NCBI GenBank assembly: GCA_036376275.1
Contig: DASVAP010000004.1
Coordinates: 1 to 33,793, forward strand
Direction: 5' to 3'
Length of the DNA: 33,793 nt
Source of the DNA: JABFRZ01 sp036376275
GTDB lineage: Bacteria; Planctomycetota; UBA1135; GCA-002686595
The notes under the pieces were generated by a model that worked only from the letters and a program-made list of their open reading frames with translations, had not been told where the DNA came from and searched no databases. The position numbers and the translations under genes are program-made. Below, piece by piece: positions 7,438 to 15,547 of this stretch. Position 1 is the stretch's first letter; each line of letters opens with the position of its first letter.

Positions 7438-9123
7438 TCAGCCTCGCCCGGCGGCGCGCACCAGCGCCCGGCGCAGCTTCGCGTGGGCGTCGAAGAGGCG
7501 CACGAAGTCCGACTCGCGCCGGCCGCCCTTGGCGCGCAGGACCTGGACGGCGGCGCGCTTCTCGGCCGCCGACCAGCGCTCGAGGCCGTCGAGGAGCCCG
7601 ACCACGGGCGCGAGGCGCGTCCAGGCTTCGAGCTCGGATCGCTTCCAGCCGCGGAAGGAGCGCACCCCCAGGCGCCGGCCCGCCTCGCGCGCGCACTCGC
7701 GCTCGCCGCGCGCGCGGTCGGAGCCGAAGCGGCGCGCGAGGTACGCCGAGGCGCGCAGGCTGAGGCGGCCGAGCGGCAGGAGCCCGATCACGTCGGCGCG
7801 CTCGCGGCCGTGGAAGTAGTACACGTTGTGGCGCGCGAGCCGCATCAGCGTGGCGCGCGAGGAGCGCTGGCGCGGGTCGCGGCGCTGGCGCGCGAGCTCG
7901 TGCCGCATCAGCGCCAGCGCTCCGCGGTCGCGCGGGCGGAAGCCCAGGCGCTGGTAGAACCACCAGGCGCCCGAGGCCAGGCCCTCCTCGTTCTCGTGGC
8001 CGAGCTGGTAGGGGTAGATCGTGAAGGCGTCGACGCCGAAGAGGTGCCGCACGCAGGCCAGCACCCAGCCGTAGACGTGGCCCGCCTCGCCGCCGCGGTA
8101 GGTCTCGAAGACGTTGTAGGCGATCTCGGCCGAGCCGCAGAGGGCCGAGTTGAGCACGTAGCCGATCGGGACCGAGTTCTTCAGCGTCAGGAAGCCGTAG
8201 ACCGCCTCGAAGGGCAGGCGCCGCTCGGGCCGGAAGCCGATCGCGAGGAAGGCGAGCCCGTCCTCGCACTCGAGCAGGCGCACGTCGCGCGGGTCGCCGT
8301 AGGCGAACACGTCCAGGTCGCGCGAGCGCGTCACCATCGCCTCGCGCGCCAGCTCGATCGCGCGCGCGCCGTCCGCGGCCGAGAGCGCGCGCACGCGCGG
8401 CACGCGACGCAGCGCCTCCTCCATCGCCGGCCGCTGGCTCCTCAGCGGCCCGCGCTGGAAGACCGGCGCACGCCCGAGGAAGCCGGCCCGGGCGTGGGTG
8501 CGCGCCGGCGTGCCCGGCCCGGGGGCCAGCACCAGCGGGAGCCCCAGCTCGTCGTAGTACGACTCGCGCAGGAACGGCTCGGCGCCCACGGCCGCGAAGC
8601 TGCGCGCGAGGAAGGCCCCGTCGCCCTCGGCGGCGTGCTTGAGGCGCGCGACCCAGGCGCGCATCGGGAGGTCGATCTCGTCCAGGCCCGGCGTCTCGCA
8701 GTAGAGGACCAGCGGATCGAGCCGGTCGAGCAGCTTCTGCTCGGTGTCGTCGTCGACGAGCTCCCAGTCCACCCCGAGCTGGCGCGGGAAGCGCCGCGCG
8801 AGCCAGGCGGCGGTCTCGGCGAAGTAGGGGTAGTGCAGCGCGGTGCCGGCGATGCCGCTGTCGGCCAGCTCCTCGGCGTGCCGGCGCAGGTCGGCGCGCC
8901 GCGCGAAGCCCGTCGACAGGCGCTCGACCTGCCGCAGCACGGCCGCGTCGTCCGGGTAGGCGCGCGCGAAGCACAGGACCTCGTGCAGGCGCCGCACGGC
9001 CTCGGCCCCGGCCAGCCTCGCGCGGGCGAGGCGCCGCAGCAGCGCCAGGCGCGCGCGCGCCGCCTCGGCCCCGAACTCGGTGCGCAGGCGCTCCAGCGCC
9101 CGCAGGTCGGCCAGCGTGGCCAT
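7438..9123 (-). CDS. Unknown 561-aa protein with a GNAT acetyltransferase-like region
   Basis: A 561-aa soluble protein. The first ~150 residues are helical and Arg/Ala-rich. The middle region, roughly residues 290-420, resembles a GNAT fold: YGFLTLKNSVPIGYVLNSAL as strand, then AYNVFETYRGGEAGHVYGWVLACVR in the position of the acetyl-CoA loop and helix, then WWFYQRLGFRPRD, which matches the family's closing FYxKxGF motif. No substrate can be named. The ATG at 9123 shares bases with the TGA of the sulfatase upstream (ATGA overlap), so the two are very likely translationally coupled. The open frame continues upstream of 9123 only as a shadow of the sulfatase. Confidence 0.72.
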   Translation of the reverse strand: MATLADLRALERLRTEFGAEAARARLALLRRLARARLAGAEAVRRLHEVLCFARAYPDDAAVLRQVERLSTGFARRADLRRHAEELADSGIAGTALHYPYFAETAAWLARRFPRQLGVDWELVDDDTEQKLLDRLDPLVLYCETPGLDEIDLPMRAWVARLKHAAEGDGAFLARSFAAVGAEPFLRESYYDELGLPLVLAPGPGTPARTHARAGFLGRAPVFQRGPLRSQRPAMEEALRRVPRVRALSAADGARAIELAREAMVTRSRDLDVFAYGDPRDVRLLECEDGLAFLAIGFRPERRLPFEAVYGFLTLKNSVPIGYVLNSALCGSAEIAYNVFETYRGGEAGHVYGWVLACVRHLFGVDAFTIYPYQLGHENEEGLASGAWWFYQRLGFRPRDRGALALMRHELARQRRDPRQRSSRATLMRLARHNVYYFHGRERADVIGLLPLGRLSLRASAYLARRFGSDRARGERECAREAGRRLGVRSFRGWKRSELEAWTRLAPVVGLLDGLERWSAAEKRAAVQVLRAKGGRRESDFVRLFDAHAKLRRALVRAAGRG

Positions 9124-10556
9124 CAGCGCTCGCGACCCCCGCGCCCGGGGGCGGTGTTGAGCTCGCGATAGGTCAGCGGGCTCCTCGGATCGCGCACGTG
9201 GGCCTCGTCCATGAGCGCCACGAGCCGCGCGACGTCCGCGGGGCGCTCGGCGGCGATGTCGCGCGTCTCGCCCGGGTCCTGGGCCAGATCGTAGAGCTCG
9301 ACGCGCGGCCGGCGCGCGTGCACGGCGAGGCGCAGGGCCTTGAGGTCGCCGGCGCGCACGGCCTGCGAGTGGAACGGGCCGGGCGCGCTGTGCTCCCAGT
9401 AGAGGTAGGCGTGGGCGCGCTGCTCCGGCCTTCCCAGGAGCGTCGGCACCAGGCTGATCCCGTCGAGGTCGGCGGGCGCCGGCGTCCCGGCCAGCTCGGC
9501 CAGGGTCGGGAAGAGGTCCCAGGCGGCCGCGAGCTGCGCGCTCGTCCCCGGCGCGATGCGCCCGGGCCAGCGCGCGAGCAGCGGCACGCGCAGCCCGCCC
9601 TCGTACAGCGCGCCCTTCTCGCCGCGGAACGGGCCGTTCGAGTCGAAGAACTCCGGATCGCCGCCGCCCTCGGAGCTCGGGCCGTTGTCGCTCGAGAAGA
9701 GCACCAGCGTGTCGCGCTCGAGCTCGAGCTCGCGCAGCCTGTCGAGGATGCGGCCCACGTCGCGGTCGATCCGCGCGACCATGGCCGCGTAGGCCGCGCG
9801 CGGGGTCGGCTGGTCGGAGTAGAGCCGCTCGCCGCCGCGCTCGACGTAGGGCGTCTCGCTCCAGCCCAGGTCGCGGTAGGGCGCGAGCGCGTCCGCCGGC
9901 ACGTCCAGGTCGGCGTGCGGCAGGGAGTAGGGCAGGTACAGGAAGAAGGGCCGCCCGGGCGTCTCGCGCGCGGCCTCCAGGAAGCGCAGGGCCTCCTCCG
10001 TGAAGAGGTCGTGGCTGTAGTGCGTGCGCGCGCTCGGGTTGCCGTCGAGCGCCACGCGCTCGTCGTCGCGCAGCAGGAACTCCGGGTAATGCCGGTGGGC
10101 CTGGATCTGGTCGATGAAGCCGAAGTAGGTGTCGAAGCCCTGCGCCCGCGGGCTGCCGCTCGCGACCGAGTTCCCCAGGGCCCACTTTCCGGAGCAGGCC
10201 GTGCGGTAGCCGGCGGCCCGCAGGTGCTCGGCCAGGGTCGTCTCCTCGGGCGGCAGCGGCTGGGTCACGTTGATGCGCAGGGCGGCGTGGCCGGTGTGCT
10301 TGCCCGTCATGAGCACGGCCCGCGAGGGCACGCACACCGCCCCGCCCGCGTAGAACTGCGTGAAGCGCAGGCCCTCACGCGCCATCCGGTCGAGGTTCGG
10401 GGTGCGGATCCGCGCCTGGCCGTAGGCGCCGAGGTCCCCGTAGCCGAGGTCGTCGGCCAGGATCAGGACGACGTTGGGTCGGCGCTCCGGCGCGACCTGG
10501 GCCCCGGCCCGAGGCGCCAGGGCGAGCAGGGCGAGGAGCAGGGCCGCGAAGCGCAT
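9123..10556 (-). CDS. Secreted sulfatase (type I, formylglycine-dependent)
   Basis: A 477-aa protein with a clear signal peptide (RFAALLLALLALAPRAGA). Metal-binding D35-D36 lie in NVVLILADDLGYGDLG. The activation motif is C75-V-P-S-R79 followed by AVLMTGKHTGH; Cys75 would be converted to formylglycine by a separate enzyme not seen in this window. The typical GKWALG, DNGPSSEGG and RGEKGALYEGG...PLLARWPGRI motifs follow in order. The length is normal for N-acetylgalactosamine-6-sulfatase-like arylsulfatases, but the sulfated substrate is unknown; sulfated polysaccharides are usual for planctomycete sulfatases. The gene is divergent from the radical SAM gene and overlaps the following gene by ATGA. 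Confidence 0.93.
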   Translation of the reverse strand: MRFAALLLALLALAPRAGAQVAPERRPNVVLILADDLGYGDLGAYGQARIRTPNLDRMAREGLRFTQFYAGGAVCVPSRAVLMTGKHTGHAALRINVTQPLPPEETTLAEHLRAAGYRTACSGKWALGNSVASGSPRAQGFDTYFGFIDQIQAHRHYPEFLLRDDERVALDGNPSARTHYSHDLFTEEALRFLEAARETPGRPFFLYLPYSLPHADLDVPADALAPYRDLGWSETPYVERGGERLYSDQPTPRAAYAAMVARIDRDVGRILDRLRELELERDTLVLFSSDNGPSSEGGGDPEFFDSNGPFRGEKGALYEGGLRVPLLARWPGRIAPGTSAQLAAAWDLFPTLAELAGTPAPADLDGISLVPTLLGRPEQRAHAYLYWEHSAPGPFHSQAVRAGDLKALRLAVHARRPRVELYDLAQDPGETRDIAAERPADVARLVALMDEAHVRDPRSPLTYRELNTAPGRGGRER

Positions 10557-10692
10557 CGGAACGCCGAGAGCATACGGACCGCGCTCGACCGGCCCGCCCG
10601 GACGGGCGCGGCCAGGGCTCCTGGAAACCCTGGTACACTTCAGCTCCGGGTCCTTCCAGGGACCCTTCCGTCAGCGTCCGAGCGGCTCCCCC
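10557..10692. promoter_or_regulatory. Divergent intergenic region with candidate -10 and leader hairpins
   Basis: This 136-bp region separates the divergent sulfatase and radical SAM genes and should hold both promoters. On the plus strand TACACT (10634-10639) is a fair -10 hexamer, without a convincing -35. CCAGGG/CCCTGG (10612-10617, 10628-10633) can form a stem just before it, and GGGTCC/GGACCC (10648-10653, 10660-10665) would form a hairpin in the leader. No promoter could be picked for the minus strand. Confidence 0.35.
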
Positions 10693-12786
10693 ATGCGAAT
10701 CCTCCTGCTGCACCCGCCCGATGGGATGCTCCCGACGGTCCCGTATTCCTCGATGGGGACCCTGACGGGCTGCCTGAAGGCGGCCGGCCACGAGGTGATC
10801 GTGCGCGACATCAGCCTGGAGGTCATCCGGGCCCTGCTGGTGCAGGAGCGGATGGAGGCGTGGTGGGACCGCGCCGACCGGCTCCGCGCCGAGCTCGAGC
10901 GCAAGCCGGACCGCACCCCGGCCGAATCGCAGGAGTGCCTGCGCCTGCAGCGCCTGGTCTCGACCCCGCGCGAGTCCTTCGCCGGCATCGCCGACGCGCT
11001 GGCCGTGATGCGCGACGGAAAACGCTTCCTGGACCCGGACCAGTTCAACGCGGCCTTCGACTCGGTCCAGTCCTGCTATCGCTTCGCCTTCTCGGTCGGG
11101 CCGGACAACTACCTGCAGGCGCCGGTCGTCGGGCACGCCGTCCTGGCCCCGCCGACGCCCTCGCAGCTGCCCGACCCGCCGATCGACGCCTACGGGCCGA
11201 TCGTGAAGAGCATCCTGGAGCAGGAGCCCGACCTGGTCGGGATCACGGTCCCCTACAACAGCTCGATCTTCTACGGCCTCAAGCTGGCGCGCGAGCTGCG
11301 CCGCCAGGCGCCGAACCTGCCGATCGCGATGGGCGGCGCGGCCATCGACAGCGAGGCCTACGCGGTCAAGTCGGACCCCTTCTACTACCAGGTGCTCACC
11401 TACGTGATGGTGGGCGAGGGCGAGGTGCAGTTCCCGCGCCTGATGGACGCGCTGGCCAAGGGCGAGAAGCCCACGGACGTCAAGAACCTGCGCTGGCTGG
11501 CGGAGGACGGCACGGTGGCGGCGACCGAGCTCGAGCTGGTCACCGACCTGAACGCCATCCCCGGACCGGACTTCTCGACCCTGCCGCTGGACGACTACCT
11601 GCTGCCGGACGCCGTCGCGACCTTCCAGACCTCGCGCGGCTGCTACTACGGCAAGTGCACGTTCTGCTCGGAGATCTTCCGCAAGGGCTTCCGCGTGCGC
11701 CGGCCGGAGCTGGTCGTGCAGGACATGCTGGAGATCTACGAGAAGACCGGCATCCGCCACTTCCAGCTGTGGGACTCGCTGGCGCCGCCCAAGACGCTCA
11801 AGCGCATCGCCATGGAGGTCAAGGCGCGCAAGCTCCCCTTCGAGTGGATGGCCGAGACCAAGTTCGAGAAGCCCTACAAGGACGAGGAGATGATCCGCAC
11901 CCTGGCCGAGGGCGGGTGCACGTTCCTCCTGTTCGGCTTCGAGTCGGCCAGCTCGAAGGTGCTCGACCTGATCGACAAGGGCAACGACCTGGACGACGTC
12001 GAGCAGATCCTGGCGCTGATGAAGAAGTACGGCATCCGCGCCGGGACCTCGTGGTTCATCGGCTTCCCGGGCGAGAGCGAGGCCGAGGCCGACCTGACCT
12101 ACGACTTCATCGGCCTGCGGCGCGACCGCATCCAGTTCAGCAACTACACGCGCGTCTTCGACATCGGCGACGACACGATCATCAACGACCACCCCGAGCG
12201 CTTCGGGATCGAGATCTTCGAGACGACTCCGGGCGTGCTCGACTACCGCTACAAGGACGGCACGGAGCACTGGGACCGCGACGAGCGCGACCAGGCCTTC
12301 TACGTGCGCAGCGACTTCGTGCTGGTCAAGAACCACGTCGAGCTGCACTACGCCAAGATCCCGGTGCCCGAGGCGCTGCGCATCACCGGCCAGTACCGCG
12401 CCGGCCCGCTCCTGCGCCAGGTCGCGCGCGAGGCCTTGCCCTTCGCGCGCTTCCAGGCCACGCCGCAGCTCGCGCTACGAGAATACGACCAGCACCCGCT
12501 CGACCCGGGTCGCGGGCGCTTCGCGGTCGTCTCCCACGCCGGCAGCGGCGCGCGCTTCGAGATCGACCAGGACGGGATCGCGCTCCTGCGCGCGCTCGAC
12601 CAGCCGCGCACGTTCCACGACCTGGCCGCGCGCCTGGGACTGCCCACGGAGCGCGTCGGCCACCTGCTCGAGCTGGCCTCGAACCGCGGCTTCGTGCGCA
12701 TCCTGGTGGACGAGGCCTACGTGCAGTGGAGCCCGGACGCGCGCCTGAAGGACGAGGCCCACAAGGCGCTGCTCGACGCCGTGTAG
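10693..12786 (+). CDS. B12-binding radical SAM protein with PqqD-like C-terminal domain
   Basis: A 697-aa protein. The N-terminus (MRILLLHPPDG) and a Rossmann-like segment around residues 175-240 (EPDLVGITVPYNSS, LPIAMGGAAIDSEAY) fit a cobalamin-binding domain, although the DxHxxG lower-ligand motif is absent. The radical SAM cluster motif is C317-Y-Y-G-K-C322-T-F-C325, i.e. CX4CX2C rather than CX3CX2C. It is followed by FQLWDS, FGFESAS and SWFIGFPGE, typical of the fold. The last ~90 residues (GIALLRALDQPRTFHDLAA and on) resemble PqqD/winged-helix domains that bind peptide substrates. The reaction is unknown; methylation or peptide modification are options. ATG 10693 follows CCCCC. A Family 1 repeat starts on the stop codon. 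Confidence 0.85.
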   Translation: MRILLLHPPDGMLPTVPYSSMGTLTGCLKAAGHEVIVRDISLEVIRALLVQERMEAWWDRADRLRAELERKPDRTPAESQECLRLQRLVSTPRESFAGIADALAVMRDGKRFLDPDQFNAAFDSVQSCYRFAFSVGPDNYLQAPVVGHAVLAPPTPSQLPDPPIDAYGPIVKSILEQEPDLVGITVPYNSSIFYGLKLARELRRQAPNLPIAMGGAAIDSEAYAVKSDPFYYQVLTYVMVGEGEVQFPRLMDALAKGEKPTDVKNLRWLAEDGTVAATELELVTDLNAIPGPDFSTLPLDDYLLPDAVATFQTSRGCYYGKCTFCSEIFRKGFRVRRPELVVQDMLEIYEKTGIRHFQLWDSLAPPKTLKRIAMEVKARKLPFEWMAETKFEKPYKDEEMIRTLAEGGCTFLLFGFESASSKVLDLIDKGNDLDDVEQILALMKKYGIRAGTSWFIGFPGESEAEADLTYDFIGLRRDRIQFSNYTRVFDIGDDTIINDHPERFGIEIFETTPGVLDYRYKDGTEHWDRDERDQAFYVRSDFVLVKNHVELHYAKIPVPEALRITGQYRAGPLLRQVAREALPFARFQATPQLALREYDQHPLDPGRGRFAVVSHAGSGARFEIDQDGIALLRALDQPRTFHDLAARLGLPTERVGHLLELASNRGFVRILVDEAYVQWSPDARLKDEAHKALLDAV

Positions 12787-12869
12787 CCGATCGAGGATCG
12801 GCTCGGCTCGCGCCGTCGGCGTGAACGCACCGGTCCGGGCGGGCGCACGCCCGCCCGGTGATCCGCTGC
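12786..12869 (+). repeat. Family 1 palindromic repeat, copy 2 (3' of the radical SAM gene)
   Basis: It begins on the last base of the TAG stop. Hairpin 1 is GCCGATC (12786-12792), loop GAG, GATCGGC (12796-12802). Hairpin 2 has outer arms GCACCGG and CCGCTGC (one mismatch), an internal loop shortened to T on the left side and TGAT on the right, and the same 10-bp inner stem closed by GCAC. Unlike the other two copies it lies between two plus-strand genes. The rest of the 170-bp gap up to 12956 holds no recognised feature. Confidence 0.85.
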
Positions 12870-12956
12870 GCGCTTTCCCGGAGAGCTCCGCCCCTGCCCC
12901 TGGCGATCCCCCGCGCCCGACGGCATGAATAGCGTCCCTCCCCCGTCCCCCTCCCC

Positions 12957-13445
12957 ATGGCGCAGAACCTCCTCGTCCAGCTCGCCACCGACGGCCAGGC
13001 CGCGCAGGTCAGCGCGCTGGCGCGCGAATCGGGCTCGTCCCTGGGCTTCGTCGACACCTGCGTCGACCCCGCGGCGATGGCCACGCCCGGCAAGCGCATC
13101 GAGGAGGAGCGCGAGTTCGGCGGCACGACCTACCACGCCTTCGACGAGCCGCTCTCGGTCGGCTCGGCCATCGCCCAGCTCGCCGGCTACGCCGACGCGG
13201 TGGTGGTCTGGCGCCTGGACGACTGGGCCGGGCGCCTGGTGCGCCACTTCGTGGGGCCCGACGGGCACGAGTACATCACGGCCGAGCTGACCGCGATCGT
13301 CTCGGTGATGAACGCGCACATGGCCGACGTGCTGCTGGTCAGCGGACCGCCGCTCGCCGGCGACGACCCGATCGCCACGCTCCACCGCCGCATGCTGGCC
13401 GAGTTCCGGCCCCACTGCACGCGCGTCGTGGACCTGGCACGCTGA
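12957..13445 (+). CDS. Small protein of unknown function (162 aa)
   Basis: A 162-aa acidic soluble protein starting MAQNLLVQLATDGQAAQV. No signal peptide, membrane segment or known motif is seen. Two Cys (TCVDP near the N-terminus and HCTRVV near the C-terminus) and a segment with regular strand/helix alternation (ADAVVVWRLDDWAGRLVRHFVG) are visible. It follows the radical SAM gene by 170 bp on the same strand, with a Family 1 repeat in between, so co-transcription is uncertain. Its stop lies 3 bp from the stop of the convergent redoxin gene, so the two transcripts must overlap unless termination is precise. The ATG follows CTCCCC. Confidence 0.7.
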   Translation: MAQNLLVQLATDGQAAQVSALARESGSSLGFVDTCVDPAAMATPGKRIEEEREFGGTTYHAFDEPLSVGSAIAQLAGYADAVVVWRLDDWAGRLVRHFVGPDGHEYITAELTAIVSVMNAHMADVLLVSGPPLAGDDPIATLHRRMLAEFRPHCTRVVDLAR

Positions 13446-13448
13446 GGG

Positions 13449-15260
13449 TCACTCGCTGGTGTAGACCAGGTACCCGACGAACATCTCGTTCTCGGTGCGC
13501 GGCCCGAACTTGACGTCGGCCGTCGGGTCGGGGTTGTGCTCGTTCCAGCGCGAGTTGTCGAAGCTCCCGTCGCACAGGATCACCGTCCCGGCCGGGAACG
13601 ACAGCGGCTCGACGAAGGTGTAGGTCGTCTGCCAGTCGAAGGAGTACTCCGGCAGCGACATCAGCACGCGCCGCGTCCCGTCCGGCAGCAGCGCGGTGTA
13701 GCGCATCGAGCGCCCGCGATAGTGCATGTGCGGCGCGACCCCGTGCAGCGTGAAGGCGTGGTCGAAGCGGCGCTCGGCCTCGACCCGGAAGTCGCGCGCC
13801 CCGGCCGGCAGCAGGAACTGGAAGTTCGTGGCGGCGGTGGTCTTCAGCTCCCGGGGCGGCGGCTCCTCGTGGAAGTAGATCCCCAGGCGCGGCCGGTCGG
13901 TGGCCTCGACGCCGTAGGCCGTGTAGTGCATCTGGAAGGCGATCTTGGCGCGCGCGGGGAGCAGCCGGCCCGTGCCCGGCGGCATCTCCTCCAGCCCCTC
14001 GCCCGGCACGTACTTGGCGAAGTACGCGTAGATGCCCTGGAAGGCCATGGGCGCGAAGTAGTCGATCGCCTCCTGGGGTGGGTCCTCGAGCGTGCCGCCC
14101 AGCTCCTCCAGCCAGCGCAGCATCTTCTGCTTGCCGCCTGGCGCGAGGCGCTCGTAGTGGTCGCGCAGGATCTGGAGCTCCTGCTCGCCGCGGATGAAGG
14201 CGAAGCCGTGGTGCAGGACGCGTGCGTTCGAGGGGCGCAGGTCCACCGCGCGCACCCAGCGGTCGCCGTCGAGCTCGAGCTCGACCGTCTTCTTGCGGTA
14301 CGGGATCAGGCCCGTGGCGGGGATGCTCTGCTCGGGCATTTCCACGATGAGGTCCGGCGGGCCGAGCGGCCACTCGGGCAGCGGCTCGGCCTCGCGCGTG
14401 AGCGGGTCCTCGCCCGCCCCGCGCGGGGCGCCGTGCTCGACCCAGTGCACCAGCGCGCGCGTCTCCTCCGGGCGCAGCCACAGGTCGCCGCGGAACTCCC
14501 CGTAGGCCGGATCGGCGTGCCAGGGCGTCATGCGCCGCTCCAGCAGGACCGAGCGCATCATGGCCGAGAAGCCGTGCACGCGCCGGTGCCCGTCCATGGC
14601 CCACGGGCCGATGCCGCCGGGACGGTGGCAGGGCACGCAGCGCCGCTCCAGGATCGGTGCGACGTCGCGCGCGTAGTCGGGCGCGTGCTTCGCGCGCGGC
14701 TCGACGAAGGTGAGCGCGCAGCCCTTGGCGCCCGGGGCGTCCGTGGGCGGCTCCCGGCCGGCCAGCAGGGCCTCCAGGGCCTCGCGCAGGAAGCGGCGGC
14801 TGGCCTCGGCGCGCTGGCCGCCGTACTCGAGGCGGTCGTCGAGCGGCCCGCGCCAGCGCAGGCGCAGCCCGTCGCTCTCGATCACGAGCGCCTCGGCCGT
14901 GCGCGTGACGCCCAGCATCTCGGCCACGCACTGGGTGTCGTCGACCAGGATCGGGAGCTCGAGCCCGAGCTCCGCGGCCTCGGCCGCGATGCTGGCGCGC
15001 CCGTCCTGGGGCGCCGGGTCGAGCCCGAGGAAGCGCACCCCGCGCGGGGCGAACTCCCCCATCAGGGCGCGCAGCTCGGCGGCCCCCAGGCGCACGATCG
15101 GGCAGTCGTCCATGAAGACGTACAGGACCACGAAGCGCGCGTCGCCGTGCCGCGAGAGCTTGTGGAAGGTCCCGTGCTGGTCCAGGCAGGCGAAGTCGTC
15201 GACCCGCGGCGCGGGGTCGCCGCCGGCCAGCGCGGCGAGCAGGGCGAGGGGCAGGAGCAT
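13449..15260 (-). CDS. Secreted redoxin / cytochrome c-like / copper monooxygenase-like fusion protein
   Basis: A 603-aa protein with a short hydrophobic start (LLPLALLAALAGG). Residues 15-175 are redoxin-like (FACLDQHGTFHKLS, YVFMDDCPIVRLG, DPAPQDGR), with one Cys at the peroxidatic position and no CxxC. One heme-binding motif follows, C208-V-P-C211-H212, in a region shared with planctomycete c-type cytochromes (PILERRCVPCHRPGGIGPWAM). The C-terminal half has His motifs of copper type II ascorbate-dependent monooxygenases: VLHHGFAF (H350, H351), FQMHYTAYG and HMHYRG (511-516). The pattern is a known fused family in Planctomycetes and Acidobacteria; its substrate is unknown. The ATG 15260 follows ACCCC. 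Confidence 0.82.
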   Translation of the reverse strand: MLLPLALLAALAGGDPAPRVDDFACLDQHGTFHKLSRHGDARFVVLYVFMDDCPIVRLGAAELRALMGEFAPRGVRFLGLDPAPQDGRASIAAEAAELGLELPILVDDTQCVAEMLGVTRTAEALVIESDGLRLRWRGPLDDRLEYGGQRAEASRRFLREALEALLAGREPPTDAPGAKGCALTFVEPRAKHAPDYARDVAPILERRCVPCHRPGGIGPWAMDGHRRVHGFSAMMRSVLLERRMTPWHADPAYGEFRGDLWLRPEETRALVHWVEHGAPRGAGEDPLTREAEPLPEWPLGPPDLIVEMPEQSIPATGLIPYRKKTVELELDGDRWVRAVDLRPSNARVLHHGFAFIRGEQELQILRDHYERLAPGGKQKMLRWLEELGGTLEDPPQEAIDYFAPMAFQGIYAYFAKYVPGEGLEEMPPGTGRLLPARAKIAFQMHYTAYGVEATDRPRLGIYFHEEPPPRELKTTAATNFQFLLPAGARDFRVEAERRFDHAFTLHGVAPHMHYRGRSMRYTALLPDGTRRVLMSLPEYSFDWQTTYTFVEPLSFPAGTVILCDGSFDNSRWNEHNPDPTADVKFGPRTENEMFVGYLVYTSE

Positions 15261-15304
15261 GGGGTCCGCGAGGGGAGCGCGAGCGCCGTTCGGCCGATCG
15301 TAGC

Positions 15305-15393
15305 AGAGAGCCTGAGCAGGAAAGCCGCGGCCTCCGGCCGCGGCGTCCTGCCAGGCTCTCTGGATCGTCCTTGGCGCGCGATCCTCGCGCGCC
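15305..15393. repeat. Family 2 palindromic repeat, copy A (upstream of topA)
   Basis: The outer stem pairs AGAGAGCCTG (15305-15314) with CAGGCTCTCT (15352-15361). Inside, GCAGGA pairs with TCCTGC, and GCCGCGGCC/GGCCGCGGC closes on TCC. GGATCG follows directly, then hairpin 2 with arms GGCGCGCGA (15373-15381) and TCGCGCGCC (15385-15393) around TCC. Copies B and C (18671, 23719) share the layout. This copy sits between divergent genes, so it is not obviously a terminator. Confidence 0.8.
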
Positions 15394-15509
15394 CTTCCCG
15401 GTTCCTGCTCGGAACTCCGAGTCGCTCGCGCGCCCGCGTCCATCGGTCGGACGGCCACGGAAAACCTCGCTGGGCGCCCGCTCGCCAGTGCCCCCGCGGC
15501 GCTGCCCGC

Positions 15510-15539
15510 TTGACACGGCCTGCCCGCGCCCCTCACGGT
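15510..15539 (+). promoter_or_regulatory. Candidate topA promoter
   Basis: TTGACA, a perfect sigma-70 -35 hexamer, is at 15510-15515, 33 bp before the topA ATG. The -10 is poor: CACGGT at 15534-15539 (18-bp spacing) keeps only the second and last consensus bases. If used, the mRNA would be nearly leaderless. The rest of the 15394-15547 gap shows a small CTCGGA/TCCGAG hairpin and nothing else I recognise. Confidence 0.35.
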
Positions 15540-15547
15540 AGCCGGGG

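Noticed and set aside
7438..10335. Reading the GNAT-like gene as a 965-aa protein extending to 10335
   Set aside because: The extension is an off-frame reading of the sulfatase; the ATG at 9123 with ATGA overlap explains the real start.
9198..12824. A 1208-aa plus-strand open frame antisense to the sulfatase and overlapping the radical SAM gene
   Set aside because: Low-complexity composition and no motif; both genes it covers have clear conserved motifs in other frames.
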